Positions 48,317 to 57,525 of a stretch of 64,000 bases of DNA are shown one piece after another. The notes below the pieces were generated by a model, which worked only from the letters and a program-made list of their open reading frames with translations, did not search any database and had not been told where the DNA came from. This DNA comes from Hyphomicrobium sp. (GTDB lineage: Bacteria > Pseudomonadota > Alphaproteobacteria > Rhizobiales > Hyphomicrobiaceae), in the NCBI GenBank assembly GCA_017512425.1, contig JAFWGI010000016.1, positions 1 to 64,000 of the forward strand, written 5' to 3'. A program made the translations under genes and the position numbers. The stretch's first letter is position 1, and every line of letters begins with the position of its first letter.

Positions 48317-49510
48317 TTAGTCCGTCGCAGACGGCGCTGCCTTAGAGACGGCTGAGATATCCCAGATGCGCGCCGTCTTGTCGTATGACGCGGTTAGCAC
48401 CTGTTGCCCGCTAGGGCTGAACGCCGCGCCATCGACTTCCTTGAAATGACCGCGCAAGGTTGCAAGCGCTTGCCCAGTCGCAGCATCCCAGACAACCGCC
48501 GTCTTGTCGTGCGATGCCGTGACGATGCGTTTGCCGTCGGCACTGAACATGACACGCGGGATCAACCGCTTGTGTTGCCCTGCCAAGGTTGCGATCAGCG
48601 CGCCACTCGCAACGTCCCAGACTTTGGCCGTCTTGTCGCTGGAGGTCGTGACTATCCTCTTGCTGTCTGGACTAAAGGCGACGCGCAAAGCGGCTCTCTC
48701 GTGGCCAGCGGCCGTCAGCACTTCCTTGCCATCGACCGCCGACCAAACCTTGGCCGTCTTGTCACTAGACGATGTCGCAATGAGCCGTCCGTCTGGACTG
48801 AAGGCAACGCTTGCGACGAGCCCATCGTGTCCCGCGAGCGTATAGAGCGCCGCGCCTGTGCGCGCATTCCAAACGCGAGCGGTCGTATCGCTCGACGACG
48901 TTACGATTTTGCTGCTGTCCGGACTGAAGTCGAAGCCCGACAGCCATTCGGTATGGCCTTTGAGCTGCGCCACTTCCGCTCCTGTCTTGACGTCGAAGAG
49001 CTTCGCGGTTGCGTCGCGCGATGCGGTCGCGACAATTGAATCATCCGGGCTAAAGCCGATCTGTTCGATCATTTCGCCATGACCTGAGAGCGTGAATAAA
49101 ACGCTGCCTGCCTCGACATCCCAAATCCGAGCAGATCCGCTCCGGCAAGCCGTTACGGCTTTCTTGCCATCGTGGCTGAACGCCGCCGAACGCACCGCTT
49201 CGTCATGGCCGGACAACGTTTTCATGAGCGCGCCAGATTTTGCGTCCCAGATTTTGGCTGTCTTGTCGCTCGACGCCGTGATTACGCGTGTACCGTCGGC
49301 ACTGTAACTAGCACCCCAAAGATCGGCGGAATGCCCTGCAAGTTCGATGTATGGCGGGGAAGCTGGCTCCGGCGATGCCTGCGTCGAACTGGGTGGTGCT
49401 ACACCCGCATCACCCGCGAACGCTACAGCGCTGAACACGAGCTTGAAAGCAATCGTAGCAAGGCCTGTGGTCAAAACCCTCTGCTGTCGCGACGAAGTAC
49501 GATGCATCAT
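48317..49510 (-). CDS. Exported WD40-repeat beta-propeller protein
   Basis: A 397-residue protein with a signal peptide (hydrophobic to about residue 32, ending AFAG) and eight WD40 blades of about 42 residues, each with GH...SSDKTAKIWD-like ends. At DNA level this appears as an approximately 126-base periodicity with repeated 'gccgtcttgtcg' words. Such propellers are usually scaffolds. It is the last gene of the minus-strand run that includes two PQQ-associated genes, so it may serve periplasmic methanol oxidation. No catalytic motif is seen. Confidence 0.85.
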   Translation of the reverse strand: MMHRTSSRQQRVLTTGLATIAFKLVFSAVAFAGDAGVAPPSSTQASPEPASPPYIELAGHSADLWGASYSADGTRVITASSDKTAKIWDAKSGALMKTLSGHDEAVRSAAFSHDGKKAVTACRSGSARIWDVEAGSVLFTLSGHGEMIEQIGFSPDDSIVATASRDATAKLFDVKTGAEVAQLKGHTEWLSGFDFSPDSSKIVTSSSDTTARVWNARTGAALYTLAGHDGLVASVAFSPDGRLIATSSSDKTAKVWSAVDGKEVLTAAGHERAALRVAFSPDSKRIVTTSSDKTAKVWDVASGALIATLAGQHKRLIPRVMFSADGKRIVTASHDKTAVVWDAATGQALATLRGHFKEVDGAAFSPSGQQVLTASYDKTARIWDISAVSKAAPSATD

Positions 49511-49534
49511 TGAAGCGTCTCCGTTTGGATTTGC

Positions 49535-50020
49535 CTATTGTTGCTGCAAACGCTGCCAGCCCGGATGGTCGAAGGTCGCTCCGTATGTCTCAAGAGCCGA
49601 CACGACATCGACAAGACCATCGACTTGACCGCGCTCGACCGTCGGATGCGCAATCGTCGTTGCTCCTTGCCTAATCCTTTGCAGGATCGGCACTATGGGA
49701 TCGTTATGCTGATGCAGCGCCTGCCGGACCTGAGACACGCGCTCCATATCGGCGTCAACCTCGCGGCCGAACTGCACCGCGCCTGCGACAGGCAAACGGC
49801 GATGTGTGATGAGCGTGTGAATGTTGATGACGCGGCGGCGAATGGTCTCCATTGCAGCGCGCGTCTCAGGCTCGGCCGGGAATTTGATCTGCTCTTGGAC
49901 TTGTTTTTCGGGCGTAATCGTCGCGTCAGCGGCGAAAGCTTCGACAGAAGACGACGCCGCGATCGTCAGCCAGATCGCAGCGGGCGGACCGATCCGATAA
50001 GCAAATCGCGCAGCCGACAT
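49535..50020 (-). CDS. Exported helical protein of unknown function
   Basis: A 161-residue protein from the ATG at 50020, with a signal peptide (about residues 1-31, ending AFAA) and an all-helical mature part containing RRRVINIHTLITHRR, rich in Gln, Arg and His. I do not recognise a family. It starts 17 bases after the stop of the beta-propeller gene and ends 24 bases before the WD40 gene, so it is part of the PQQ-associated run. A longer start at 50062 would overlap the upstream gene and lacks a signal peptide at its start. Confidence 0.6.
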   Translation of the reverse strand: MSAARFAYRIGPPAAIWLTIAASSSVEAFAADATITPEKQVQEQIKFPAEPETRAAMETIRRRVINIHTLITHRRLPVAGAVQFGREVDADMERVSQVRQALHQHNDPIVPILQRIRQGATTIAHPTVERGQVDGLVDVVSALETYGATFDHPGWQRLQQQ

Positions 50021-50037
50021 CGCGAAAGCGACCTCAC

Positions 50038-51018
50038 TTAAGGCTTCATGACGACGCCCCACGGCAAACGTCCAACCGTGATCGATTTTTCCGGCTTCTG
50101 CGTGGCGACGTCGATGACGGTCATATCGTTCGTCAAACCGTTGACGGTGTAGATTTTCTCTCCCGCTTCATCGATCGCGAGATGCCACGGCCGCTGTCCC
50201 ACCAGGATGTAATTTTTTACCTCATACGTCGCCGTATCAACGACAGCTATGCGGTTGGCCGTGCTCAACGCCACGAACGCGAGCTTGCCGTCCTTGGAAA
50301 ACTGGACGCCCATCGGCTGAATAAGCTCTGGGCGAATGCCCGGTATCTCGAACCCAAACTTCTTGATGACTTTTCTGGTCGCCTTATCGATCACTGCAAC
50401 CGTGCCGCCGATTTCTGCAGTTACCCAAACGTGCTTGTCGTCGCGTGTAAAGCGGGCGACGCGTGGACGGACATCGACGAGAATGTTGGCAACAACCTTC
50501 AATGTCGCATTGTCGATGATGTGCGCCATGCTGGTTTGTTCTGACGTGGCGACGGTGATCGTGTTGTCCGCACTAACCGCCATGCCTTCCGGCTCGACAC
50601 CAACGGGTATTTCGGCAAGAATTTTGCCGTCGCCACGCTGCAGCACGGTCACCATGCCATCGTCTTCATTCGCAACGTAGATCCGATCTCCCGCCGGATC
50701 GATATCGACGAGTTCGGGATCGGGACCAGATTCGAGCGAGCGAACGACTTCGAGTTTTTCGGTATCGATAATATCGATCCGGTTGTCGTCGCCTGCGCAG
50801 ACGATCAACTCTTTAAAGTCTGGCGTAAGCACCATCCCGCGAGGCCGTAGACCTGTCGGAATCGTTTTGACGACTTTCAAAGTCTCGCTATCGATAACGG
50901 TGACGGTATTATCCTTCTCATTGCTGATGAAAAGCGTTCCGGCACTCGCCGGCGTCAATGAAAGCGCGCCAGCGATCAAAAGGCTGCCAACTACCGTTAG
51001 GTTTTCATGCATTTTCAT
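50038..51018 (-). CDS. PQQ-associated YVTN beta-propeller protein (copy 1)
   Basis: A 326-residue exported protein: signal peptide to about residue 26, then YVTN-type propeller repeats such as LFISNEKDNTVTVIDSETLKVV, IPTGLRPRGMVLTPD and RIYVANEDDGMVTVL. Proteins of this type are encoded beside PQQ-dependent alcohol dehydrogenases and are annotated as 'PQQ-dependent catabolism-associated beta-propeller'. Their biochemical role is not known. The gene follows the ABC-type binding protein by 15 bases. A close paralogue lies at 62820. Confidence 0.88.
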   Translation of the reverse strand: MKMHENLTVVGSLLIAGALSLTPASAGTLFISNEKDNTVTVIDSETLKVVKTIPTGLRPRGMVLTPDFKELIVCAGDDNRIDIIDTEKLEVVRSLESGPDPELVDIDPAGDRIYVANEDDGMVTVLQRGDGKILAEIPVGVEPEGMAVSADNTITVATSEQTSMAHIIDNATLKVVANILVDVRPRVARFTRDDKHVWVTAEIGGTVAVIDKATRKVIKKFGFEIPGIRPELIQPMGVQFSKDGKLAFVALSTANRIAVVDTATYEVKNYILVGQRPWHLAIDEAGEKIYTVNGLTNDMTVIDVATQKPEKSITVGRLPWGVVMKP

Positions 51019-51033
51019 GTCCGCTGGTAAGCC

Positions 51034-52299
51034 TCAACTTGAAAGACGGCACTTCGACTCTGATTTGTCGAAGCCCATCGTATCGGTCTGGTTGTGCTGA
51101 TGCAGGAAGCCGTCTTGCGGCGAAATAGAAACGAGCGCGCGCGGGCCTGATAACAATATCGGCTGACGGAGCTGCTGATCCCACGTGCGAAACGTCAAGC
51201 CAACGCCCTTGAAGCCAGCTACTCCGAAGTCCTTCGACAGCATAAAGGCTTTGAGCGTTGCGACGTCAGCAGAGTTCGTCCGCAATACAGCTTCGCCGAA
51301 GATGCGCACGGCAAGCCAGGCATAGTAGTCACGCTCCGTCATCGCGCGTTTGGCCTGCCGCTCGAAGCGGTTCTGCATCTGCGTACCGGCATACTGTTCA
51401 AAGGAGCGGTGCCAGCCGACGGCAACGAGGCCATGCGTGCCGATCACGGGTTTTGGATCGAAGGTGCGAAAAAGCAGATAATCGCCGAACGCTTCCTCCG
51501 CGTCGGTGACGAACAGCACGTCGTATTCCGACGAGGTCTGCGTCAGCAGTGGCATCTGCGTTTGAATTTGCTGATGACCGCTATCTGTGCGGCGCGACCC
51601 TGCATCAAATTTGTAGGTCTTTTCGTCGACGATTTTGTTGCCGAACTTCGCAGCCGCTCGACGCACGGCCGCGGCATACTGCAAGTCCTTCTTTCCCTGG
51701 CCGCTGACCAACAACCAACGCCGCCATTTCTTCCAAGTCATATACTGCGCGAGAGCATCGGCACGCATGGCCCAAGACGGCGGAAGGTGAAAGACATTCT
51801 GGCGGCACTGCTCTTGCCTTAGATCGTCATCACTGTCGCGAATATTCAGGATGATGGCGTCTTTGGCTTCGGGCAAATCCGAAACCGCGAGCAGATCCTC
51901 GTGTTCGAGGTCAGCGATGATCAGCTTTTCATTGTTTTTGAATAGCTCTCGCGCCTTGGCAACGACGTCCGCATCAGCTTCCAGAACAACTTCGGAAATG
52001 TCGTGCTGATGACCGATCAACCGGCCAGTCATATTGTTTTCTTTGATTGCGACGCGCGTGCCTTGCACGCCTTCGTCGGTCAGAACTTTGTCGAGAAGCG
52101 AGAGCGGCACCGGCTCGGGATATTTTTTCCCGAGATAGACGAAATGCGCCTTGAGTGTAGGTGGGGCTGATGGATCGACCGCGGTAGCACTTGCGTCGGC
52201 CCATGCGCGCGGCAAATGATGCACTGGCAGAAGTATTGAAATCAAAGCGACCGCAACAACCCTGCGGCAACAGCTTGTTGCAAACCTCACGAATACCAA
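51034..52299 (-). CDS. PQQ-associated ABC-type substrate-binding protein
   Basis: A 421-residue exported protein with an N-terminal signal (about residues 1-35, ending AWADA) and a periplasmic-binding fold of the branched-chain amino-acid-receptor type: LKAHFVYLGKKYPEPVPLSLLDK, TWKKWRRWLLVSGQGKKD and EYDVLFVTDAEEAFGDYL. This matches the binding-protein family linked to PQQ-dependent catabolism; its ligand is unknown, and no cognate permease is in view. The start is uncertain: TTG at 52299 or GTG at 52290, neither with a good ribosome site. Confidence 0.82.
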   Translation of the reverse strand: MVFVRFATSCCRRVVAVALISILLPVHHLPRAWADASATAVDPSAPPTLKAHFVYLGKKYPEPVPLSLLDKVLTDEGVQGTRVAIKENNMTGRLIGHQHDISEVVLEADADVVAKARELFKNNEKLIIADLEHEDLLAVSDLPEAKDAIILNIRDSDDDLRQEQCRQNVFHLPPSWAMRADALAQYMTWKKWRRWLLVSGQGKKDLQYAAAVRRAAAKFGNKIVDEKTYKFDAGSRRTDSGHQQIQTQMPLLTQTSSEYDVLFVTDAEEAFGDYLLFRTFDPKPVIGTHGLVAVGWHRSFEQYAGTQMQNRFERQAKRAMTERDYYAWLAVRIFGEAVLRTNSADVATLKAFMLSKDFGVAGFKGVGLTFRTWDQQLRQPILLSGPRALVSISPQDGFLHQHNQTDTMGFDKSESKCRLSS

Positions 52300-52382
52300 T
52301 CCAATCTAGGCTGGTCTGCAGCCAGTAAACGGTTACGAACGGTGCGATTGGGAGCCGCCATATGACGGCTCCCAAAAACTGT

Positions 52383-52988
52383 TCAGTGCGCCCAGTTTTT
52401 CTTTTCTTCACGTCCGTTGAACACGGAGCGGATGAACAGAATGAGCTTCCAAAGATGCTCTTCATCCTCGATGATTTCTGCGTACGGCGGCATTGGGCCA
52501 GTCACCGTTTCCTTCGCAATCGGTGCGTAACCCGAAGCTTTCAAGTCCTTCGAGCCAAGCGTGATCAAACGGAACAAGGTATCGTCGTCGCTTCCGTACA
52601 CCCATGTTTCGTTGGTCAGCGGCGGACACATGCCGCCACCACCACCTCCGCCATGGCAGCCGTTGCAGCTATTGCCCATGTAGTACTTCTTGCCCTCGGC
52701 AATATTCTCAGGCGTGAACGGATAAGGGTTTTTAAGTTTTCCTTTTTCTGTCGCTTTGACGCGATCGATGGGCTTCATCTTGTCACCCGAGGCTGGTGCA
52801 GCGGCGGCATCCGCTGGCGCTGCAGCCGGCGCTGCGGCCGCCGGTTCGGCGGGCTTCGCGGCCTCACTCACCGCTTCCGGTTTTGGATCCTCGGCATAAA
52901 CGTGCGGACTCGAAATCGCGCCGAGCGAGATCATGACAGCGGCAGTGATACCGGCAATCCGCGTTTTTCTCAATCCAGTCACTGGCAT
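52383..52988 (-). CDS. Methanol-oxidation c-type cytochrome (XoxG-like)
   Basis: A 201-residue periplasmic cytochrome. Signal peptide to about residue 32, an Ala/Pro-rich linker to about 68, and a class I cytochrome domain with haem motif C108-NG-C111-H112 followed by a run of seven Gly and MCPPL; a Met in GPMPPY is the likely sixth ligand. This matches the methanol-metabolism-related cytochrome family found next to xoxF and should accept electrons from the dehydrogenase. It lies between the XoxJ-like gene and the binding protein. Confidence 0.88.
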   Translation of the reverse strand: MPVTGLRKTRIAGITAAVMISLGAISSPHVYAEDPKPEAVSEAAKPAEPAAAAPAAAPADAAAAPASGDKMKPIDRVKATEKGKLKNPYPFTPENIAEGKKYYMGNSCNGCHGGGGGGGMCPPLTNETWVYGSDDDTLFRLITLGSKDLKASGYAPIAKETVTGPMPPYAEIIEDEEHLWKLILFIRSVFNGREEKKNWAH

Positions 52989-53104
52989 TCACCTTCCATG
53001 TGTTCGTTCACCACCAACCGTTCCTACAATCGGAACGGCGAACCCTTTTTTCTCGCCGCCACCCTTCTCTTTTTTGCCCGCGCAGCTTCAGCGCGCGCGT
53101 GACG

Positions 53105-54940
53105 TCACTGACTACTCCCTGCTTGATCCAGAAGTTTCAGAAGGCTGACGACGGCAGTATTGCCATTCTGAACAGCGAGGTCAGAGGCGGTTTTCCCTTC
53201 AGGGTTCTTAAAATTTCGGTTCGCGCCGGCGTCCGCGAGAAGCCCAACGATCGGGGCGTTGTTGTGCGCCGCGGCGAGCAGCAGCGCCGATAATCCGGAG
53301 CCACTGACGGCATTAACATTCGCACCTTTCGCCAGCAGCGCCCGCGCAATGTCGATGGGACCTGGATCTTTCGGGTTGAACTTCTCGACGCGAGATACGC
53401 CGGCGCCGAGCGTCAGGCGGTTCCCTTCCTTGCCCGACACCAACATCAATGGTGTCAGCTTTGCCGGTCCAACGGCAGTCTCCAGAGGAGCGCCTGCTTC
53501 GATCAACGCCATCGCTGATTTGAACTGATCTTCGATGATCGCAATTGCTAGCGGCGTGTATCCAGCCTGGTTCGGAACATCTAGCTTTGCGCCCCCCGCA
53601 GCGAGCGCCATGATGGTCTCGGGGTGATTTCGCATAACGGCGTGATGCAACGCTGTCATCCCGTCACTATCTGTTGCGTTGACGTCGGCTTTCAAAGCCA
53701 GCAGCTCCGTGACGATTTTGTCGTCGCGGTTGCGCGCTGCGTTTTGCAGAACCGCGTATCCTTGATTATCGCGGCCGTTGATATCGGCGCCTTTGTCGAC
53801 CAGAAAACGCACGCGCTCGGCATCGGACGCAAGCACGGCATTTGCCAGTTCTAGATTGAGATCGGCGCCATCCTGCAACCAGGCCTCAAGACGTTGACGC
53901 GTAACCATTTGATCCGGTGATTTTGTTGTCGCTGGCGTATGCTCGTCCGGCGCCGTGTAGATCGGCTTCGTGTAAATACCGTGCTGCGGAAGATTGCCTT
54001 GCACGACGCACTTGCTGCACTCAACCAATGGCACGCCGAATTCGCGCAAGATCTTTTCGACGTCGGCGCGACGCGCATCGAGCGCCAGATCAAACTTGTA
54101 TTTTAATACCCAGTCGATTTTTCTAAGACCGATCGCAAGTTCGAACTCTTGCGGAATTTCATCTTCCCAAAGATTCACGGGTTGGACGATCAATGGATCG
54201 CCGCGCTCTTTCAACCAACCCGCAAACGGTCCCCAAACACCTGCGACGTCCAGCTTGCCATCGAGGACATGCTTGACCTGCTGCCACGGCTGATTGTCCG
54301 GGTTGAGGTCTGAGTTGTGGCTGACGACGTGCAGCGACACGTTCGAAATGATCCCGCGGCGGGTCAAAGCGGTGCGCAGGCCAGACGTTTGAAAAACGCC
54401 GATTTTGACGTCGCGCAGCTTAGGATCATCAAGGCTTTTGATATCCAGCCCTTTATCGGAGCGGTAAGCCAAAACGTATGTCGTTTTGTAAATCGGGTTG
54501 GTGGTTATGATGCCGCCGGCGAAGCCTGAAGCCGGCATATCGAGAAGAATATCGCAATCGTTGGTGTCGAACGTCTGCCGCGTGATTCCGCGCATCAGAT
54601 AAGGACGCCAGAAATAATTGACCTCCGCGCCCATCTCTCGCGCGATCAGTTCAATGATCTTATTTTGATAACCGGCGCGGTTGATGTCGGACAGCGGAAG
54701 GTTGCCGGGATCGCCGCAAACTCTGAGCGTCGAAACGTTGCGCGCTGCTGCAGCCTTCTTGAGAGCCGTGTGATCGCCGGCCGTCAGGGGTAACTGCGCT
54801 TCAAGGCGCGAAAAGGCGGCACGGAGCTGGTCATTAACAGCTTCTGCAACCGCGGGCGACGCCTGAGCGCAGATAGCACACGAAAGAAGCGCGAACTGAA
54901 AACAGCGCGAGGCCATCGAAAGTTGAATGGAGAAACGCAT
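53105..54940 (-). CDS. XoxJ-like periplasmic binding protein fused to ankyrin repeats
   Basis: A 611-residue exported protein from the ATG at 54940. Signal peptide to about residue 32. Residues about 60-330 are an extracellular solute-binding fold of the quinoprotein-dehydrogenase-associated family: LRVCGDPGNLPLSDINRAGYQNKII, TFDTNDCDILLDMPASGF and TTYVLAYRSDKGLD. From about 370 to the end are six to seven ankyrin repeats (VDKGADINGRDNQGYAVLQNAA and so on). XoxJ proteins are thought to help activate XoxF, and most are only the binding domain; the fused ankyrin part is unusual and may bind the dehydrogenase or cytochrome. It follows xoxF with a 136-base gap. Confidence 0.85.
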   Translation of the reverse strand: MRFSIQLSMASRCFQFALLSCAICAQASPAVAEAVNDQLRAAFSRLEAQLPLTAGDHTALKKAAAARNVSTLRVCGDPGNLPLSDINRAGYQNKIIELIAREMGAEVNYFWRPYLMRGITRQTFDTNDCDILLDMPASGFAGGIITTNPIYKTTYVLAYRSDKGLDIKSLDDPKLRDVKIGVFQTSGLRTALTRRGIISNVSLHVVSHNSDLNPDNQPWQQVKHVLDGKLDVAGVWGPFAGWLKERGDPLIVQPVNLWEDEIPQEFELAIGLRKIDWVLKYKFDLALDARRADVEKILREFGVPLVECSKCVVQGNLPQHGIYTKPIYTAPDEHTPATTKSPDQMVTRQRLEAWLQDGADLNLELANAVLASDAERVRFLVDKGADINGRDNQGYAVLQNAARNRDDKIVTELLALKADVNATDSDGMTALHHAVMRNHPETIMALAAGGAKLDVPNQAGYTPLAIAIIEDQFKSAMALIEAGAPLETAVGPAKLTPLMLVSGKEGNRLTLGAGVSRVEKFNPKDPGPIDIARALLAKGANVNAVSGSGLSALLLAAAHNNAPIVGLLADAGANRNFKNPEGKTASDLAVQNGNTAVVSLLKLLDQAGSSQ

Positions 54941-55076
54941 CAAACCGCAATCTCTGAACGCCAAGCGTTTCCCGTGCGCCGGGGAACCGCAGGCTCAGTA
55001 AGAGTTTCAGGGAAACGGCGCCCGATGCGTTGAAAGCATCGGGCGCCATCTAACTTGCGATCGTCACACCGCGCGG

Positions 55077-56960
55077 TTAGTCACCGACGCGGAACGTGAA
55101 CAGCGTGCCAGCCTGCGGGATCTTGTCGAGGTTGGCCGCTTTCGTCATAGCCGTCGCACCGATCGCACCGAACTTGTCGTTCAGGTCGAGACCAGCGGTC
55201 ACCGGCACGCCGATCCAGCCGCCGATACCGGACAGGATCGAGACGTACTGCTTACCCTTGATCTTGTACGTGATCGGGTTAGCGATGGAGCCTGAAGCAA
55301 GCTTGCGGCTCCAGAGCACCTTGCCGGTCTTGCGATCGACAGCGCGGAAGTCACCACCAAGCGAGCCATAGAACATCAGGCCACCGTCGGTTACGAGCGT
55401 GCCACCCCAGTTCGGATACGGATCCGGGATTTCCCACTCGGTCTTGCCGCTCAGCACGTCGAACTTCTTGATCTTGCCCGTTGTGCCTGGCTTTTCCGGG
55501 AACATGTAGACGTTCGCGAACACGTAGACCGTACCCTGCTGTGTGTGGCTGCGTTCTTGCGGCTCCAGCTCCATGCACCAGTTGTTGGTCGGGCAGTACG
55601 CGAGGTTCGGTTCCTTCGGGTCGATCGAGCACGGCTGCTGGTCCTTGCCACCCATTGCCGACGGGCAGGCAGCAACGTTGCGGCCGAGTTCCAGCGGCGA
55701 GTGCTTCTGAACCTTCACAGGACGTCCGGTCTTCATGTCGACCTTTTCGGCCCAGTCGGTCGTCACGTACTTATGAGCGCGCAACAGCGTGCCGTCGACG
55801 CGATCGAGGACGTATGCGAAGCCGTTACGGTCGAAGTGCACGAGAGTCTTGCGCTTCTTGCCGTCGACATCCATGTCGACCAGGATGTTTTCGTTGACGC
55901 CGTCATAGTCCCACTGGTCGAACGGGGTCATCTGATAGGCGAATACGGCTTCGCCATTCTCGACCTTGCGTCCGAAGATGGTCATCGACCACTTGTTGTC
56001 GAACTCGCCGGTGTTGCACTCGTCGTGGGTTTTCTTGGCACAGCGATAGCTCGGCGACCACAGACCGGGGTTACCCGTCGCATAGTACACCATCTTCAAA
56101 TCGCTGTCGTATGAGAACCAGCCCCAAGCTGCGCCACCGCCAATTTTGTAGTCTTCGCCGACGTGCGTCTTGATGCCGAGATCCTGGCCAGCTGTGCCGT
56201 AGTGCGGGTTGGCCTTGTTCGTGTCAGCCGTCAGGCAGACATCCTTGTCGGAACCCGTCGAATGACATTTCCAAACTTCTTTGCCATCGGCAATGTTGTA
56301 GGCCGTGACGCGGCCGCGCGCTGCAAACTCATCGCCGCCGAAGCCGACGATGACGAGGTTTTCAGCGATCAACGGAGCGTTGGTGATCGTTTCACCCTTT
56401 TCCGGCCACGCGTGTTTGACAACCCAGACTTCCTTGCCGGTCACGGCGTCGAGTGCGATCACGAAGCCATCGAGCGTCGCGAAGATCACTTTTCCGTCTG
56501 CATATGCCGGACCGCGGTTGACCGTATCGCAGCACGCGCGCGGAACCGCCGACTCGTCACGGTCCGTCTGCTTCACGTAGTTCCAGATTTGCTTCGGATT
56601 GTCGGGATCCGAAAGATCAAGACCCTGAACGATATTGCACTTCGACATTTCGGGGCAGCCCGAAACGAAGAACATCATCGGTTTGCCGGCGACGTCTTCA
56701 ATAACGACGGGCTGGCCTTCATGACCGCGCAATGCGCCTGTCGACTGCGACCACATCATTTGAAGTTTCGACACGTTCGCGGTCGTAATGTCTGCAAGGG
56801 GGCTATGACGCGTCAAATGGTTGTCGCGACCCGGAGCCCCCCATTCGTTGGGATTTGCGGCGCGCTTATTAACCTCGGCATTAGCGAATGCGGGGCTAGC
56901 AAGCCCGAGCACCGCAACTGCGAGGCCGCCCGAAAGGGCCAAAGCCTGTCTAAAATTCAT
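55077..56960 (-). CDS. xoxF: XoxF-type PQQ-dependent methanol dehydrogenase, lanthanide type
   Basis: A 627-residue eight-bladed quinoprotein starting at the ATG at 56960 (MNFRQ), with GGAGAGGAA 5 bases upstream. Signal peptide to about residue 26. The adjacent-cysteine disulphide that lies over PQQ is Cys143-Cys144 (RACCDTV). Likely metal ligands are Glu211, Asn297 (ATGNPG) and Asp351, with Asp353 two residues further (WDYDGVNE); this extra Asp separates lanthanide-dependent XoxF from calcium-dependent MxaF, which has Ala there. It oxidises methanol, and often formaldehyde, in the periplasm. An insert near 305-320 adds two Cys (RCAKKTHDEC). Confidence 0.95.
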   Translation of the reverse strand: MNFRQALALSGGLAVAVLGLASPAFANAEVNKRAANPNEWGAPGRDNHLTRHSPLADITTANVSKLQMMWSQSTGALRGHEGQPVVIEDVAGKPMMFFVSGCPEMSKCNIVQGLDLSDPDNPKQIWNYVKQTDRDESAVPRACCDTVNRGPAYADGKVIFATLDGFVIALDAVTGKEVWVVKHAWPEKGETITNAPLIAENLVIVGFGGDEFAARGRVTAYNIADGKEVWKCHSTGSDKDVCLTADTNKANPHYGTAGQDLGIKTHVGEDYKIGGGAAWGWFSYDSDLKMVYYATGNPGLWSPSYRCAKKTHDECNTGEFDNKWSMTIFGRKVENGEAVFAYQMTPFDQWDYDGVNENILVDMDVDGKKRKTLVHFDRNGFAYVLDRVDGTLLRAHKYVTTDWAEKVDMKTGRPVKVQKHSPLELGRNVAACPSAMGGKDQQPCSIDPKEPNLAYCPTNNWCMELEPQERSHTQQGTVYVFANVYMFPEKPGTTGKIKKFDVLSGKTEWEIPDPYPNWGGTLVTDGGLMFYGSLGGDFRAVDRKTGKVLWSRKLASGSIANPITYKIKGKQYVSILSGIGGWIGVPVTAGLDLNDKFGAIGATAMTKAANLDKIPQAGTLFTFRVGD

Positions 56961-57525
56961 GTGCTTCCTCTCCATTTTGGATCGGCGTCGCGAGCGTTGA
57001 CCGCCCGTTCCAGCCGCAAGACCACGTCGGCACTTCCGATTGCAAAAAAGCCGGAACTGCCGATCTTTCGAATACGCAGATGCCTGCAGCGTCCGCGTTC
57101 CGGGCCGACAAAACCGCTCAGTAGCCCTTCGATATGAGACTAATTGGCAGTGTCATCGCGCCGCACTTTCGATTGACACGCGCATCGGCGCGACGGGACT
57201 CGTTCCCTTTGTCTGTGGGACGCCATCCCCTTCACTAATTCTTGAAATCGCACGCCTGCGGATGAATTAGGGAACGGGAATTTTGGAAGCGATTGGAGCT
57301 TGGCGTTGCGCACCTAAGCAATCGGGCAGCGCAAAAAAAATAACGCCGGGCGCTGAAAGAACCAATGGAGGAGGCTGTGTCAGTGCCCGGCGTCAAGGCG
57401 CAAGCATTCTTCGTGTAAGCGGCGAAAATGGGCTGCGCGATGGGATGACTTCCCTATTTATGGCAACAGCAAATCCCTCACCGCATTGTGACTGTTGCGT
57501 GAGGTAAAGCAGCCGCGTTTGACGA
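56961..57525. other. 565-base region upstream of xoxF with dyads
   Basis: The promoter region of xoxF (minus strand) and the 3' region of the response-regulator gene. It holds the intrinsic terminator at 57333-57395 and, nearer xoxF, an inverted repeat CTAATTC (57235-57241) / GAATTAG (57264-57270), with CGTTCCC (57201-57207) / GGGAACG (57270-57276) around it. These could bind the MoxX-like regulator. No clear -35/-10 pair for xoxF was seen, and no gene. Confidence 0.5.
57333..57395 (-). terminator. Intrinsic terminator downstream of the moxX-like gene
   Basis: Arms at 57380-57395 and 57341-57356 are 16-base inverted repeats with two mismatches (core GCCCGGCG/CGCCGGGC), separated by 23 bases. 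Read on the minus strand, the hairpin is followed directly by eight T (57340-57333). This lies 131 bases after the response-regulator stop and insulates xoxF from the two-component operon. Confidence 0.8.

Noticed and set aside
48400-49300. Repeated 'gccgtcttgtcg' DNA words as a possible DNA repeat array
   Set aside because: The spacing of about 126 bases matches WD40 blades in the encoded protein, so the repeats are explained by coding sequence.
57283-57507. 74-codon plus-strand open frame downstream of moxX-like gene
   Set aside because: It contains the terminator hairpin, lacks a ribosome site and has no protein-like pattern.
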